Source of the DNA: Ephydatia muelleri
Lineage: Eukaryota; Porifera; Demospongiae; Spongillida; Spongillidae
Direction of reading: 5' to 3'
Assembly: GCA_013339895.1 (NCBI GenBank)
Contig: JABACO010000004.1
Location: forward strand, 7,960,085-8,024,084
Length of the DNA: 64,000 nucleotides
Shown here: piece after piece, positions 25,311 through 40,900 of the stretch
Numbering within the stretch: position 1 is the first letter of the stretch
Layout of the letters: each line of letters starts with the position of its first letter
Notes under the pieces: generated by a model
What the model saw: only the letters and a program-made list of their open reading frames with translations
Databases searched by the model: none
What the model was told of the DNA's origin: nothing
Position numbers and translations under genes: made by a program

Positions 25311-27305
25311 AAGCATAGTAGAGCAATGCAATAAAAGTAAATCAGCAATGCATTAGAAATTTTTTGCTTATGATAAGCATAGTAGAGCAATGCAGCAAAA
25401 GTAAATCAGCAATGCATTAGAAATTTTTTGCTTATGATAAGCATAGTTGAGCAATGCAATAAAAGTAAATCAGCAATGCATTAGACATTTTTTGCTGATG
25501 ATAAGCATTGTTGTGCAATGCAATAGAAGTAATTAAGCATTGCATTGGAAAGAAAATAAGCACAGTTGTGCAATGTAATAGATTATATAAGCAATGGATT
25601 GAAATTGCATTGCTTATGATAAGCATTGTTGTGCAATGAAATAGAAATATGTATGCAATGCATTGGAATGAAATTGCATATGATAAACATAGTTGTGCAA
25701 TGCATTGGGATTGCATTGCTTATGATAAGCATAGTTGTGCAATGTATTGGATTGCATTGCTTTTGATAAGCATAGTTGTGCAATGCAATAGAAAAATATA
25801 TGCAATGCATTGGAATGAAATTGCATATGATAAACATAGTTGTGCAAAGCATTGGGATTGCATTGCTTATGATAAGAATAGTTGTGCAATGTATTGGGAT
25901 TGCATTGCATTTGATAAGCATAGTTGTGCAATGCAATAGAAGAATATAAGCTATGCATTGGAATTAGATTGCCATGAAACTAAAATGCATATGATAACCA
26001 TAGTTGTGCTATGTATTGGGATTGCATTGCTTATGCAATTGTGCAATGCAATAATAATACATTAGCAATGTATTTGGATTGCATTGATTATGATAAGCAT
26101 AGTTGTGTAATGTAATGGGATTGCATTGCTTATGTTATGCAAAGTTGTGCAATGTATAGGGATTACAATGCTTATGATAAGCCTACTTGTGCAATGTATA
26201 GGGATTGCATTGCTTATGATAAGCATAGTTTTTCAATGTAATGGGATTGCCTTGCTATTGAGAAGCATAGTTGTGCAATGTAATGGATTGCATTGCTTAT
26301 GATAAGCATAGTTTTGCAATGTATTGGGATTGCTTTGCTAATAGTTGTACAATGTAATGGATTGCATTGCTTATGATACGCATAGTTGTGCAATGTATTG
26401 GGATTGCATTGTTATGATAAGCATAATGTATAGGGATTGCATTGCTTATGATAAGCATAGTTGTGCTATGTATTGGGATTGCATTGTTATGATAAGCAAA
26501 ATTGTGCAATGTATAGGGATTGCATTGCTTATGATAAACATAGTTTTTCAAGGTATTGGGATTGCCTTGCTATTGAGAATTATAGTTGTGCAATGTAATG
26601 GATTGCATTGCTTATGATAAGCATAGTTTTGCATTGGGATTGCCTTGCTATTGAGAAGCATAGTTGTACAATGTAATGGATTGCATTGCTTATGATAAGC
26701 ATAATTGTGCAATGCATCAGAAACAAATAAGCAATGCATTGAAGTGACACTGTTAACGATTAGCATAGTTATGCAATGTAATAGAATTAAATCAGTAATG
26801 CATTGGAATTAAATTGCTGATAATAAGCATAGTTGTGCATTGTATTGGGATTGCATTGCTTATGATAAGCATTGTGGTGCTATGTATTGGTATTGAATTA
26901 CTTATTGCATAATTGTGCAATGCAATTAAATTGCTGACGATAAGCATAGTTTAGCAATGTATTTGGATTGCATTGTTCATAATATGCATAGTTGTGCAAT
27001 GTAATTGGATTGCATTGCTTATGATAAATATAGTTGTGCATGTATTGGGATTGCAATGCTCATGATAAGCATAGTTGCGCAATGTATTGGGTTGCATTGC
27101 TTAAGAAAAGCAAAGTAGAGCAATTCTATTAATCAAGTTAAATCAGCAATGCATTAGAATTGAATTGCTTATGATAAGCATAAACTTTGTGCAATGCAAT
27201 AGAATTAAAAAAGCATTGCATTGTAATTAATTTGCTAATGATATGCATTGTTGTACAATGCATTGGGATGCATTGCTCATGATAAGCATAGTTGTGCAAT
27301 GTATA
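25311..27305 (+). repeat. 42-bp satellite, diverged forward part
   Basis: Same monomer and orientation but without the 1.236-kb order. It opens with three near-identical ~65-bp units (from 25312) sharing AAATCAGCAATGCATTAGA and a TTTTTT run. Many GTATTGGGATTGCATTGC variants follow. The forward orientation ends near 27305. Confidence 0.85.
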
Positions 27306-30300
27306 TGTAATATACTTCTAATGCATTCTTAATTGCATAGCTCTACTATGCTTATCAATCTCAATACATTGCTCAACTATGCCTATCATCAGCAAATTAA
27401 TGGCATTGCACAATTATGCTTATAGTAAGCAATTCAATCCCAATACATGGCACAACTATACTTATCATTAGCAAAGCAATCCCATTACATTGCATTAATA
27501 GGCTTATCATGACCATTGTAATCACAATACATTGCACAACTTTGCTTATCATCAGCAATTTAATTGCAATGCGTTGCTAATATGTTTCGTTGCACATCTA
27601 ATGCTTATCACAAACTTCTTTCAAATGCATTCCTTGTATATTGCACAACAATGCAATCATTAGCAATGCAATCCCTATACATTGCAAAACTATGCCTCTC
27701 ATAAGCTTTGCAATCTCAATACATTGCACAACTATGCTTATCATCAGCAAATTTATTCCAATGCATTGCTTATGTATTGTTATTATGTTTATCATAAGCA
27801 ATTTCACTCCAATGCATTACTTCTGTAATTCTTTTGCATTGCATTGCACAACTAAGCAAAGCAATCCCTTTATATTGCATCAATAGGCTTATCATGACCA
27901 TTGTGATCACAATACATTGCCCAACTATGCTTATCATGTGCAATGCATCCCAATCCATTGCACAACTATGCTTATCATCAGCATTTTAATTCAAATGCAT
28001 TGCTTACATATTTCTATTGCATTGCTTATATAGTTCTATTGCATTGCATAACTATGCTTATCATAAGCAATTCAATTCTAATGCATTGCTGATTTAATTC
28101 TCTAGCTATGCACGACGATGCTTATCATAAGCAATGCATTCCCTATACATAGCACAACTATGCTTATCATACGCAATGCATTCCCAATACAATGCACAAC
28201 TATGCTTATCCCCAATACATTGCACAACTATTCTTATCATAAGCAATGCAATCCCAATGCATTGCACAACTATGCTTATCCCCAATCCCCAACCATTGCA
28301 CAACTATGCTTATCATAAGCAATGCAATCCCTGTACATTGCACAACTATGCCTATCATAATCATTGCAATCTCAATACATTGCACAACTATGCTTATCAT
28401 CAGCAATTCAATTCCAATACTGTATTCCTTATTAAATTCAGTAGCATTGCACAACGATGCTTAACATGAGCATAGTCATCCCACTACATTGCACAACTGC
28501 TTATAATTAGCAATGCAATCCATATACATTGCACAACTAAGCTTATCATGAGCATAGTAATCCCACTACATTGCACAACTGCTTATAATTAGCAATGCAA
28601 TCCATATACATTGCACAACTATGCTTATCATAAGCAATGCAATCCTAATGCATTGCACAACTATGCTTATCCCCAATACATTGCACAACTATGCTTATCA
28701 TAAGCAATGCAATCCCAATACATTGCACAAGTATGCTTATAATGAGCAGTACATCGAAATGCATTGCACAACTATGCTTATCATAAGCATTTTAATTCCA
28801 ATGCATTACTTATTCAATTCTGTTGCATTACACCACTATACTTATCAAAAGCAATTTACTTCTAATGCATTCCTGATTTTATTTAATTGCATAGCTCTAC
28901 TATGTTATCTATCTCAATTCATTGCTCAACTATGCTTATCATCAGCATTTTAATTGCATTGCACAACTATGCGTATCATAAGCAATGCAATCCCAATACA
29001 TCGCACAACTATGCTCATCATAAGCAATGCAATCCCAATACATTGCACAACTATGCTTATCATCAGCATTATAATTGCAATGCATTGCTGATTGAATTCT
29101 ATTGCATTGCACAACTATGCTTATCATAAACAATGTCATTCCAATGCATTGCATATATAATTCTATTAATGCATTGCACAATAATGCTTATCATAACAGT
29201 GCAATCCCAGTAAATTGCACAACAATGCTTATTATCAGCAATATAATTCCAATGCATAGCTTATGTTGTGCATTGCATTGCACCTTTATGCTTATCATAA
29301 GCAATTCAATCCCAATACATTGGCACAACTATGCTTATCATTAGCAATGCAATCCCAATACATTGCACAATAAAGCTTGTCATCAGCAATGCATCCCAAT
29401 GCATTGTACAACTATTTTTATCGTATGCAAATTAATTACAATGCGTTGCTTATTTACATCTATTGCATTGCACAATTATGCTATCATAAGCAATGCAATC
29501 CCAGTAGTACATTGCACAACTATGCTTATCCCCAATACATTGCACAACTATGCTTATCCCCAATACATTGCACAACTATGCTTATCATAAGCATTGCAAT
29601 CCCAATGCATTGCACAACTATGCTTATCCCCAATCCCCAACCATTGCACAACTATGCTTATCATAAGCAATTTAATCCCTGTACCAATATTGCACAACTA
29701 TGCCTATCATAATCATTGCAATCTCAATACATTGCACAACTATGCTTATCATCAGCAATTCAATTCCAATGCATTACTTATGTATTATTACTACATTGCA
29801 CAATTATGCTAATCATAAGCAATGCATCCCAATACATTGCACAAATGTGCTTATCATAAGCAATGCAATCCCAATACATTGCACAACTATGTTTATCATA
29901 AGCAATCTCACTCCAATGCATTGCTTGTATTTTTCTATTGCATTGCATTGCACAACTATGCTTATCATAAGCAATTCAATTCTAATCCATTGCTGATTTA
30001 ATTCTCTAGCATTGCACATCGATGCTTATCATAAGCAATTCAATCCCTATACATTCCACAACTATGCGTATCATAAGCAATGCAATCCCAATACATAGCA
30101 CAACTATGCTTATCATAAGCAATACATTACTCAACTATGCTTATCATCAGCAATTTTATTGCAATGCATTGCTGATTTAATTCTATTGCATTGCTTATCA
30201 TAGGTAATGTCAATCCAATGCATTGCGTATATATTTCTAATGCATTGCACATTTATACTTATCGTAACAGTGCAATCCCAACAAATTGCACAACTATGCT

Positions 30301-33300
30301 TATAATCAGCCATTTAATTCCAATGCATAGCTTATGTTGTGCATTGAATTGCACCATATGCTTATCATAAGCAATTCAAACCTTATACATTCGAACAACT
30401 ATGCTTATCATAAGAAAAGCAATGCCAATACATTTCACAACTATGCTTATCATGAGCAATGCAACCCAATGCATTGTACAACTATGCTTATCATAAGCAA
30501 ATTAATTACAATGCAATGCTTATTTAATTGCACAACTATGCTTATAAGCAAATTAATTACAATGCAATGCTTATTTAATTGCACAACTTTGCTTATCATA
30601 AGCAATGCAATCCCAATACATTGCACAATTATGCTTATCATGTGCAATGCAACCTAATACATTGCACAGCTATGCTTATCATCAGCAATTTAAATCCAAT
30701 GCATTACTTACATATTAACATTGCATTGCACTACTATGCTTATCATAAAGTATTATCTTTCCAATGCATTGCTTATATAGTTCTATTGCATTGCATAACT
30801 ATGCTTATCATAAGCAATTCATTTCTGTAGCATTGCACAACGATGCTTAACATAAGCAATGCAATCCCAATGCATTGCACAACTATGCTTATCATGAGCA
30901 TAGTAATCCCAATACATTGCACAACTGCTTATCATTAGCAATGCAATCCACATACATTGCACAACTATGCTTATCATAAGCAATGCAATCCCAATGCATT
31001 GCACAACTATGCTTATCCCCAATACATTGCACAACTATGCTTATCATAAGCAATGCAATCCCAATACATTGCACAAGTATGCTTATGAGCAATACATCGA
31101 AATGCATTGCACAACTATGCTTATCATAAGCAATTTAAATCCAATGCAATACTTGTTCAATACTGTTGCATTACACCTCTATACTTATCATAAGCAATGT
31201 AATTCTAATGCATTCCTGATTTAATTTAAATGCATCAATCTCAATACATTACTCAACTATGCTTATCATCAGCATTTTAATTGCATTGCACAATTATGCT
31301 TATTAAAAGCACTTCAATCCCAGTACATTGCACAACTATGCGTATCATAAGCACTTCAATCCCAATACATTGCACAACTATGCGTATCATAAGCAATGCA
31401 ATCCCACTATATCGCACAACTATGCTTATTATAAGCAATGCACTCCCAATACATTGCACAACTATGCTTATCATCAGCAGTTTAATTGCAATGCATTGCT
31501 GATTAAATTCTATTGCATTGAACAACAATGTCACTCCAATGCATTGCGTGTATATTTCTAATGCATTGCACAATTATGCTTATCATAACAGTGCAATCCC
31601 AGTAAATTGCACAACTATGCTTATTATCAGCAATTTAATTCCAATGCATAGCTTATGTTGTGCATTGCATTGCGCCATTATGCTTATCATAAGCAATTCA
31701 ATCCCAATACATTGGCACAACTATGCTTATCATAAGCAATGCAATCCCAATACATTGCACAACTAAGCTTATCATGAGCAATGCATCCCAATGCATTGTA
31801 CAACTATTCTTATCATAAGCAAATTAATTACAATGCGATGCTTATTTAATTCTATTGCATTGCACAACTATGCTAAACATTAGCAATGCAATCCCACTAC
31901 ATTGCACAATTAAGCTTATGATCAGCAATGCATCCCAATGCAATGTACAACTTTTTTATCGTATGCAAATTAATTACAATGCGATGCCTTTTTGATTCTA
32001 TTGCATTGCACAACTATGCTTACCGTAAGCAATGCAATCCCAGTACATTGCACATCTATGCTTATCCCCAATACATTGCACAACTATGCTTATCATAAGC
32101 AATGCAATCCCAATACGTTGCACAAGTATGCTTATCATGAGGAATACATCGAAATGCATTGCAAAACTATGCTTATCATTAGCATTTTAATTATAATGCA
32201 ATGCTTATTTAATTCTATTGCATTGCACCACTATACTTATGATAACAATATATTTTTAATGCATTCCTGATTCAATTTTATTGCTTTGCTCTACTATGCT
32301 TATCATAAGCAATTCAATCTCAATACATTGCTCAACTATGCTCATCAGCAATAATTCCAATGCATTGCTTATTTATTTCTATTGCATTGCACTACTAAGC
32401 TTATCATGAGCAATTTCTTTCCAATTCATAGCTAATACAGTTCTATTGCATTGCAAAACCATGCTTATCATAAGCAATTCAATCTCAATACATTGCTCAA
32501 CTATGCTTATCATCAGAAATTTAATTCCAAAGCATTGCTTATGTTTTTTATTGCATTGCACAATTATGCTTATAATAAGCAATTCAATCCATTACATTGC
32601 ACAACTATGCGTATCATAAGCAATGCAATCCCAATACATAGCTCAATAATGCTTATCATAAGCAATGCAAACCCAGTACATTGCACAACTATGCTTATCA
32701 TCAGCAATTTAATTGCAATGCGATGCTGATTTAATTCTATTGCTTTGCACAACTATGCTTATCATAAGTAATGTCATTCCAATGCATTACGTATGTTTCT
32801 GATGCATTGCACAATTATGCTAATCGTAACAGTGCAATCCCAATGAATTGCACAACTATGCTTAATATCAGCAATTTACTTCCAATGCATAGCTTATGTT
32901 GTGCATTGCATTGCACCATTATGCTTATCATAAGTAATTCCATCCTAATACATTAGAACAACTATGCTTATCATATTAATCCCAATACATTGCACAACTA
33001 TGCTTATCATAAGCAATGTATCCCAATGCATTGTACAACTATGCTTATCATAAGCAAATTAATTACAATGCAATGCTTATTTAATTCTATTGCATTGCAC
33101 AAAGTCTATGCTTATCATAAGCATTTCAATTCTAATGCATAGCTGATTCAATTTTATTGAATTGCTCTACTTTGCTTATCATAAGCAATGCAACCCAATA
33201 CATTGCGCAACTATGCTTATCATGAGCATTGCAATCCCAATATATTGCACAACTATATCTATCATAAGCAATGCAATCCCATTACATTGCACAACTATGC

Positions 33301-34965
33301 ATATCATGAACAATGCAATCCAAATATATTGCATAACTATGCTTATCATCAGCAATACTATTCCAATGCATTGCTTATGTTATCCATTGCACAATTATGC
33401 TAATAATAAGCAATGCATCCCAATACATTGCACAACTATGCTTATCATCAGCAATTTAATTCCAATGCATTGCTTATATAGTTCTATTGCATAGCATAAC
33501 TATGCTTATTATAAGTAATTCAATTCTAATGCATTTCTGATTTAATTCTATTGCATTGCTCAACTATGCTTATCATAAGCAATTCAATCCCAATACTTTG
33601 CTCAACTATGCTTATCATTAGCAATTTATTTCTAATGTATTGCTGATCTAATTATATTGCATTGCACAACTATGCTTATAATCAGCAATTTAATTCAAAT
33701 GCATTGCTAATCTAATTATATTGCATTGACAACTATGCTTATCAATAGCAATGACATCTCAATACATTGCACAACGATGCTTATCATGAGCATTGTGATC
33801 CCAATACAATGCACAACTATGCTTATCATAAGCAATGCAATCGCATTACATTGCACAACTTTGCTTATCATGAGCACTGCAATCCCTTTATATGCTTATC
33901 ATGAGCAATGAAATCTCAATACATTGCACAACGATGCTTATCATAAGGAAAGCAATCCCTATACATTGCACAACTATGCTTATCATGAGCAATGAAATCT
34001 CAATACATTGCACAATGATGCTTATCATAAGGAAAGCAATCCCTATACATTGCACAACTATGCTTATCATGAGCATTGTAATCCCAATACATTGCACAAC
34101 GAAGCTTATCATAAGCAATGCAATCGCATTACATTGCACAACTATGCTTATCATGAGCAATGCAATCCCTATACATTGCACAACTATCCTTATCATAAGC
34201 AATTCAAATCTAATGCATTGCTGATTTAATTCTAATACATTGCACAACTATGGTTATCATTAGCAATGCAATACCATTACATTGCACAACAATGCTTATC
34301 ATAAGCATTTTAGTTCCAATGCAATGCATGTTTAATTCTATTGCATTGCACAACTATACTTATCATAAGCAATTCATTTCTAATGCATTGCTGATTTAAT
34401 GTTATTGCACTGGTCTACTATGCTTATCATAAGCAATTCAATGAAATTACATTCAACTATGCTTATCATCAGCAGTTTAATATCAAAGCATTTAGTTCCA
34501 ATGCAATGCGTGTTTAATTCTATTTCATTTCACAACTATACTTATCATAAGCAATTCATTTCTAATGTATTGCTGATTAAATGTTATTGCACTGCTAAAC
34601 TGTGCTTATCATAAGCAAATCAATGAAAGTACATCCAACTATGCTTATCATCAGCAATTGAATACCAAAGCATTACTTATATACTTCTAATGCATTGCAC
34701 AATTATGCTTATCTTAAGCGCAATTTCATTCGAATGCATTGCCTATATATTTCTATTGCATTGCACCATTATGCTTGTCATAAACAACGCAATCCCAATA
34801 CGCATAGCACAACTATGCTTTTCATCAGCAATTTCATTCCAATGCATTGCTTATATTTCTATTGCATTGCACTACTATGCTTATCATAAACAATTTCTTT
34901 CCAATGCTTTGGTTATATCGTTCTATTGCATTGCATAAGAAATTCAATTCTAATGCATTGCTGAT
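27306..34965 (-). repeat. 42-bp satellite, inverted block
   Basis: The same satellite in reverse complement: units read AACTATGCTTATCATAAGC, AATGCAATCCCAATACATTG, CAC. Several places have a shortened unit (TATCCCCAATACATTGCAC; for example 28208, 28670, 29529-29560, 31016). The marker CATAGCTTATGTTGTGCATT recurs near 29251, 30322, 31643 and 32883. A local ~85-bp tandem duplication lies at about 33895-34070. Both edges (27.3 and 34.97 kb) are abrupt orientation switches within the satellite. Confidence 0.9.
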
Positions 34966-37900
34966 TTGATGCTATAGTTGGAATTACTTTGCTGATTATA
35001 TGCATAGTTGTGCAATGCATTGGGTTCGAATTGCATAGTTGAGCAATACAATGGAATTTAATCAGCAATGCATCACAATTGAATTTCTTATCATAAGCAT
35101 AGTTGTGCAATGCAATAGAATTAAATCAGCAATGCATTGGAATTAAATTGCTGAAGTTAAGCATAGTTGTGCAATGCAATAGAATTAAATCAGCAATGCA
35201 TTGGAATTAAATTGCTGAAGTTAAGTATAGTTGTACAATGTATTGGGATGCATGGCTTATGATTAGCATAATTGTGCAATGTATTGGGATTTTTTTCTAA
35301 TGTTAAGCATAGTTGTGCAATGCTATAGAATTTAATCAGCAATGCATTAGAATTTACTTATGATGCACAGTTATGCAATGCAATAGAACTATATAATAAA
35401 TGCATTGGAAAGAAATTACTTATGATAAGCAAAGTAGTGCTATGCATTAGAAATATATAAGCAATGCATTGGAATTAAATTGCTGATATATAGCATAGTG
35501 GTGCAGTGTTGGGATGCATTGCTTATGATTAGCATAATTGTGCAATGCAATAAAAATACATAAGCAATGCATTGGATTTTAATTGCTGATGATATGCATA
35601 GTTGTGCAATGTATTGGGATTGAATTGCATAGTTGAACAATACATTAGAATTCAATCAGCATTGCATTAGAATTGAATCGCTACTTATAATCATAGTTGT
35701 GTAATGCAATTGAATTAAATAAGCAATGCAATGGAATTGAGTTGTTGATGATAAGCATAGTTATGCAATGTATATGGATTGGATTTCTATTGATAAGCAT
35801 AGTTGTGCAATGTAATGGGATTACTATGCTCATGATAAGCATAGTTGTGCAAAGTATAGGGATTGCTTTTCTTATGATAAGCATAGTTGTGTGCAATGTA
35901 TTGGGATTGCATTGCTATTGATAAGCATAGTTGCGCAATGCAATATAATTAGATCAGCAAAGCATTAGAATTGAATTGCTGATGATAAGCAATGTATTGG
36001 CATGCATTGCATATGATTAGCATATTTGTTGAATGCAATTAAAATACATAAGCATTGCATGGGAATTAAATTGCTGATGATAAGCTTAGATGAGCAATGC
36101 ATTGAGATTGAATTGCATATGATAAGCATAGTAGAGCAATGCAATAAAATTAAATCAGCAATGCATTAGAATTGAATTGCTTATGATAAGCATAGTTATG
36201 CAATTCAATAGAACTATATAAGCAATGCATTGGAAAGAAACTGTATAAGATAAGCACAGTAGTGCAATGCAATAGATTATATAAGCAATGGATTGGAATT
36301 AAAATGCTGATGATAAGCATAGTTGTGCATTGTATTGGCATTGCATTGCTTATGATAAGCATTGTTGTGCAATGAAATAGAAATATATATGCAATGCATT
36401 GGAATGAAATTGCATATGATAAACATAGTTGTGCAATGCATTGGGATTGCATTGCTTATGATAAGCATAGTTGTGCGATGTATAGGGATTGCATTGCTTA
36501 TGATAAGCATAGATGTGCAATGTATTGGGATGCATTAGAATGAAATTGCTTATTCAGATAAACAAAGTTGTGATAGGTATTGGGATTGCATTGCTTATGA
36601 TAAGCATAGTTGTGCAATGTATTAGTATTGAATTGCTTATTATAAGCATAATTGTGCAATGCTATTAAATTGCTGATGATAAGCTTAGTTGAGCAATGTA
36701 TTGAGATTGAATTGCTTATGATAAGCATAGTAGAGCTATGCAATTAAAATGAATCAGGAATGCATTAGAAGTAAATTGCTTATGATAAGTATAGTGGTGT
36801 AATGCAATAGAATAAAATAAGTATTGCATTGGAATTAAATTGCTTATGATAAGTATTCTTGTGCAATGTATTGGGATTGCATTGCTTATGATAAGCATAG
36901 TTGTGCAATGTATAGGGATTTCATTGCTTATGATAAGTATCGTTGTGCAATGCTAGAGAATTAAATCAGCAATGCATTAGAATTGAATTGCTTATGATAA
37001 GCATAGTTATGCAATGCCATATAGCAATGTATTGGGATTGCATTGTTTATGATATGCATAGTTGTGCAATGTAATGGGATTGCATTGCTTATGATAAATA
37101 TAGTTGTGCAATGTATTGGGATTGCAATGCTCATGATAAGCATAGTTGCGCAATGTATTGGGTTGCATTGCTTATGATAAGCAAAGTAGAGCAATTCTAT
37201 TAATAAAATTAAATCAGCAATGCATTGGGATGCATTGCTCATGATAAGCATAGTTGTGCATTGTATTGGGATTGCTTTGCATAGTTGTTCGAATGTATTA
37301 GGATTGAATTGCTTATGATAAGCATAATGGTGCAATGCAATGCACAACATAAGCTATGCATTGGAATTACATTGCTGATATTAAGCATTGTTGTGCAATT
37401 TATTGGGATTGCACTGTTACGATAAGCATAATTGTGCAATGCATTAGAAATATATACGCAATGCATTGGAATGACATTACTTATGATAAGCATAGTTGTG
37501 CAATGCAATAGAATTCAATCAGCAATGCATTGCAATTAAATTGCTGATGATAAGCATAGTTGTGCAATGTATTGGGATTGCATTGCTTATGATAAGCATA
37601 GTTGTGCTATGTATTGGGATTGCATTGCTTATGATACGCATAGTTGTGCAATGTATTGAGATTGAATTGCTAATGATAAGCATGGTTATGCAATGCAATA
37701 GAACTGTATAAGCTATGAATTGGAAAGAAATCGCTCATAATAAGCATAGTAGTGCAATGCTATAGAAATATATAAGCAATGCATTGGAATTATATTGCTA
37801 ATGATGAGCATCGTTGTGCAATGTATTGAGATTGAATTGCTTATTATAAGCATAGTAGAGCAATGCAATTAAATTAAATCAGGAATGAATTAGAAATTAA

Positions 37901-40900
37901 TTGCTTATGATAAGTATAGTGGTGCAATGCAATAGAATTAAATAAGCATTGCATTGGAATTAAATTGCTTATGATAAGCATAGTTGTGCAATGCATTTCG
38001 ATGTATTCCTCATGATAAGCATACTTGTGCAACGTATTGGGATTGCATTGCTTATGATAAGCATAGTTGTGCAATGTATCGGGGATAAGCATAGTTGTGC
38101 AATGTACTGGGATTGCATTGCTTATGATAAGCATTGTTGTGCAATGTATAGGGATTGCATTGCTTATGATAAGCATCGTTGTGCTATGCTAGAGAATAAA
38201 ATCAGCAATGCATTAGAATTGAATTGCTTATGATAAGCATAGTTGTGCAATGCATTGCAATATAAATATATAAGCAATGCATTGGAATGAATTTGCTCAT
38301 GATAAACATAGTTGTGCAATGTATTGGGATTGCATTGCTTATGATAAGCATAGTTGTGCAATGCAATAGAAGTATATAAGCTATGCATTGAAATTAAATT
38401 GCCATGGAACTAAAATGCTTATGATAAGCATAGTTGTGAAATGTATTGGGATTGCATTGCTCATGATAAGCATAGTTGTGCAATGTATTGGGATTGCAAT
38501 GCTTATGATAGGCATTGTTGTGCAATGAATAGGGATTGCATTGCTTATGATAAGCATAGATGTGCAATGTATTGGGATTGTATTGCTAATGATAAGCATA
38601 GTTGTGCAATGCTATAGAACTATATAAGGAATGCATTAGAAAGAATTTGCTTATGATCAGCATAGTAGTGCAACACAATGGAATAATATTAGCAATGCAT
38701 TGGAATTAAATTGATGATAAGCATAGTTGTGCAATGTATATGGATTGCATTGCTTATGATAAGCATAGTTTTGCAATGTATTGGGATGCATTGCTTATGA
38801 TTAGCATTTTTGATCAATGCAATAAAAATACATAAGCAGTGCATTGGAATTACATTGCTGATGATAAGCTTAGTTGAGCAATGTATTGAGATTGAATTGC
38901 TTATGATTAGCATAGTAGAGCAATGCAATAAAATTTAATCTGCAATGAATTAGAATTGAATTTCTTATGATATGTATAGTTGTGCAATGCAATAGAACTT
39001 AATAAGCATTGTATTGGAATTAAATTGCTTATGATAAGCATAGTTGTGCAATGCATTTCGATGTATTGCTCATGATAAGCATAATTGTGTAATGTATTGG
39101 GATTGCATTGATTATGATAAGCATAGTTGTGCAATGTAGTGGGATTGCAATGCTTATGATAAGCATAGTTGTGCATTGTATAGGGATTGCGATGCTTATG
39201 ATTAGCATAATTGTGCAATGCAATACAAATACATAAGCAATGCATTGGACTTTAATTGCTGTTTATAAGCATAGTTGAGCCATGTATTGAGATTGAATTA
39301 CCTATGATAAGCATAGTTATGCAATGCAATAGAACTGTATAAGCATTGCATTGGAAAGAAATTGCTCATGATAAGCATAGTAGTGCAATGCAATAGAAAT
39401 ATATAAGCAATGCATTTTGGATTTAAATTGCTGATGATAAGCATTGTTGTGCAATGTATTGGGATGCATTGCTTATGATTAGCATAATTGTGCAATGCAA
39501 TAAAAATACATAAGCAATGCATTGGAACTAAATTGCTGATGATAAGCATAGTTATAAGCATAGTTGTGCAATAAGAATAGTTATGCAATGCAATAGAACT
39601 TTATAAGCAATGCATTGGAATTAAATTGCTTATGATAAGCATAGTAGTGCAATGCAATAGAAATATGTAAGCAATGCATTACAATTGAATTGCTTATGAT
39701 AAGCATAGTTATGCAATGCTATAGAATTAAATCAGCAATGCATTGGAATTAAATTGCTCATGATAAGCTTTGTTGTGCAATGTATTGGGATTTCATTGCT
39801 TATGATAAGCATAGTTGTGCAATGTATTGGGATTGCATTGCTTATGATAAGCATCATTGTGCAATACTAAAGAGTTAAATCAGCAATGCATCAGAATTGA
39901 ATTGCTTATGATTAGCATAGTTATGCATTGCGATAGAACTATAAAAGCAATACATTGGAAAGAAATTGCTTATGATAATCATAGTACTGCAATGCAATAG
40001 AAATTTTTAAATCAATGCATTGGAATTAAATTGCTGATGATAAGCATAGTTGTGCAATGTATTGGGATGCATTGCTTATGATTTGCATAATGTGTAATGC
40101 AATAAAAATACATAAGCAATGCATTGGAATTAATTTGCTGATGATAAGCATAGATGTGCATTGTATTGGGATTGAATTCCATAGTTGAGCAATACAATAG
40201 AATTTAATCAGCAATGCATTACAATTGAATTCCTTATTATAAGCGTAGTTGTGCAATGCAATTGAATTAAATAAGCAATGCATTGGAATTAAATTGCTGA
40301 TGATAAGCATAGTTGTGCAATGTATTGGGATGCATTGTTTATGATTAGCATAATGTATTGAGTTTGCATTGCTAATGTTAAGCATAGTTGTGCAATGCAA
40401 TAGAATTAAATCAGCAATGCATTAGAATTGAATTGCTTATGATAAGCATAGTTATGCAATGCAATAGAACTATATAATCAATGCATTGGAAAGAAATCAC
40501 TTATGATAAGCAAAGTAGTGCCATGCAATAGAAATATATAAGCAATGCATTGGAATTAATTTACTGATGATAAGCATAGTTGTGCAATGTATTGGGATGC
40601 ATTGCTTATGATTAGCATTATTGTGCAATGCAATAAAAATACATAAGGAATGCATTGGATTAAATTGCCGATGATAAGCATAGTTGTGCAATGTATTGGG
40701 ATTGAATTGCATAGTTGAGCAATACAGTAGAATTTAATCAGCAATGCATTACAATTGAATTGCTTATTATAAGCATAGTTGTGCAATGCAATAGAATTTA
40801 ATAAGCAATGCATTGGAATTAAATTGCTGATGATAAGCATAGTTGTGCAATGTATATCGATTGCATTACTTATGATAAGCATAGTTGTGCAATGTATTGG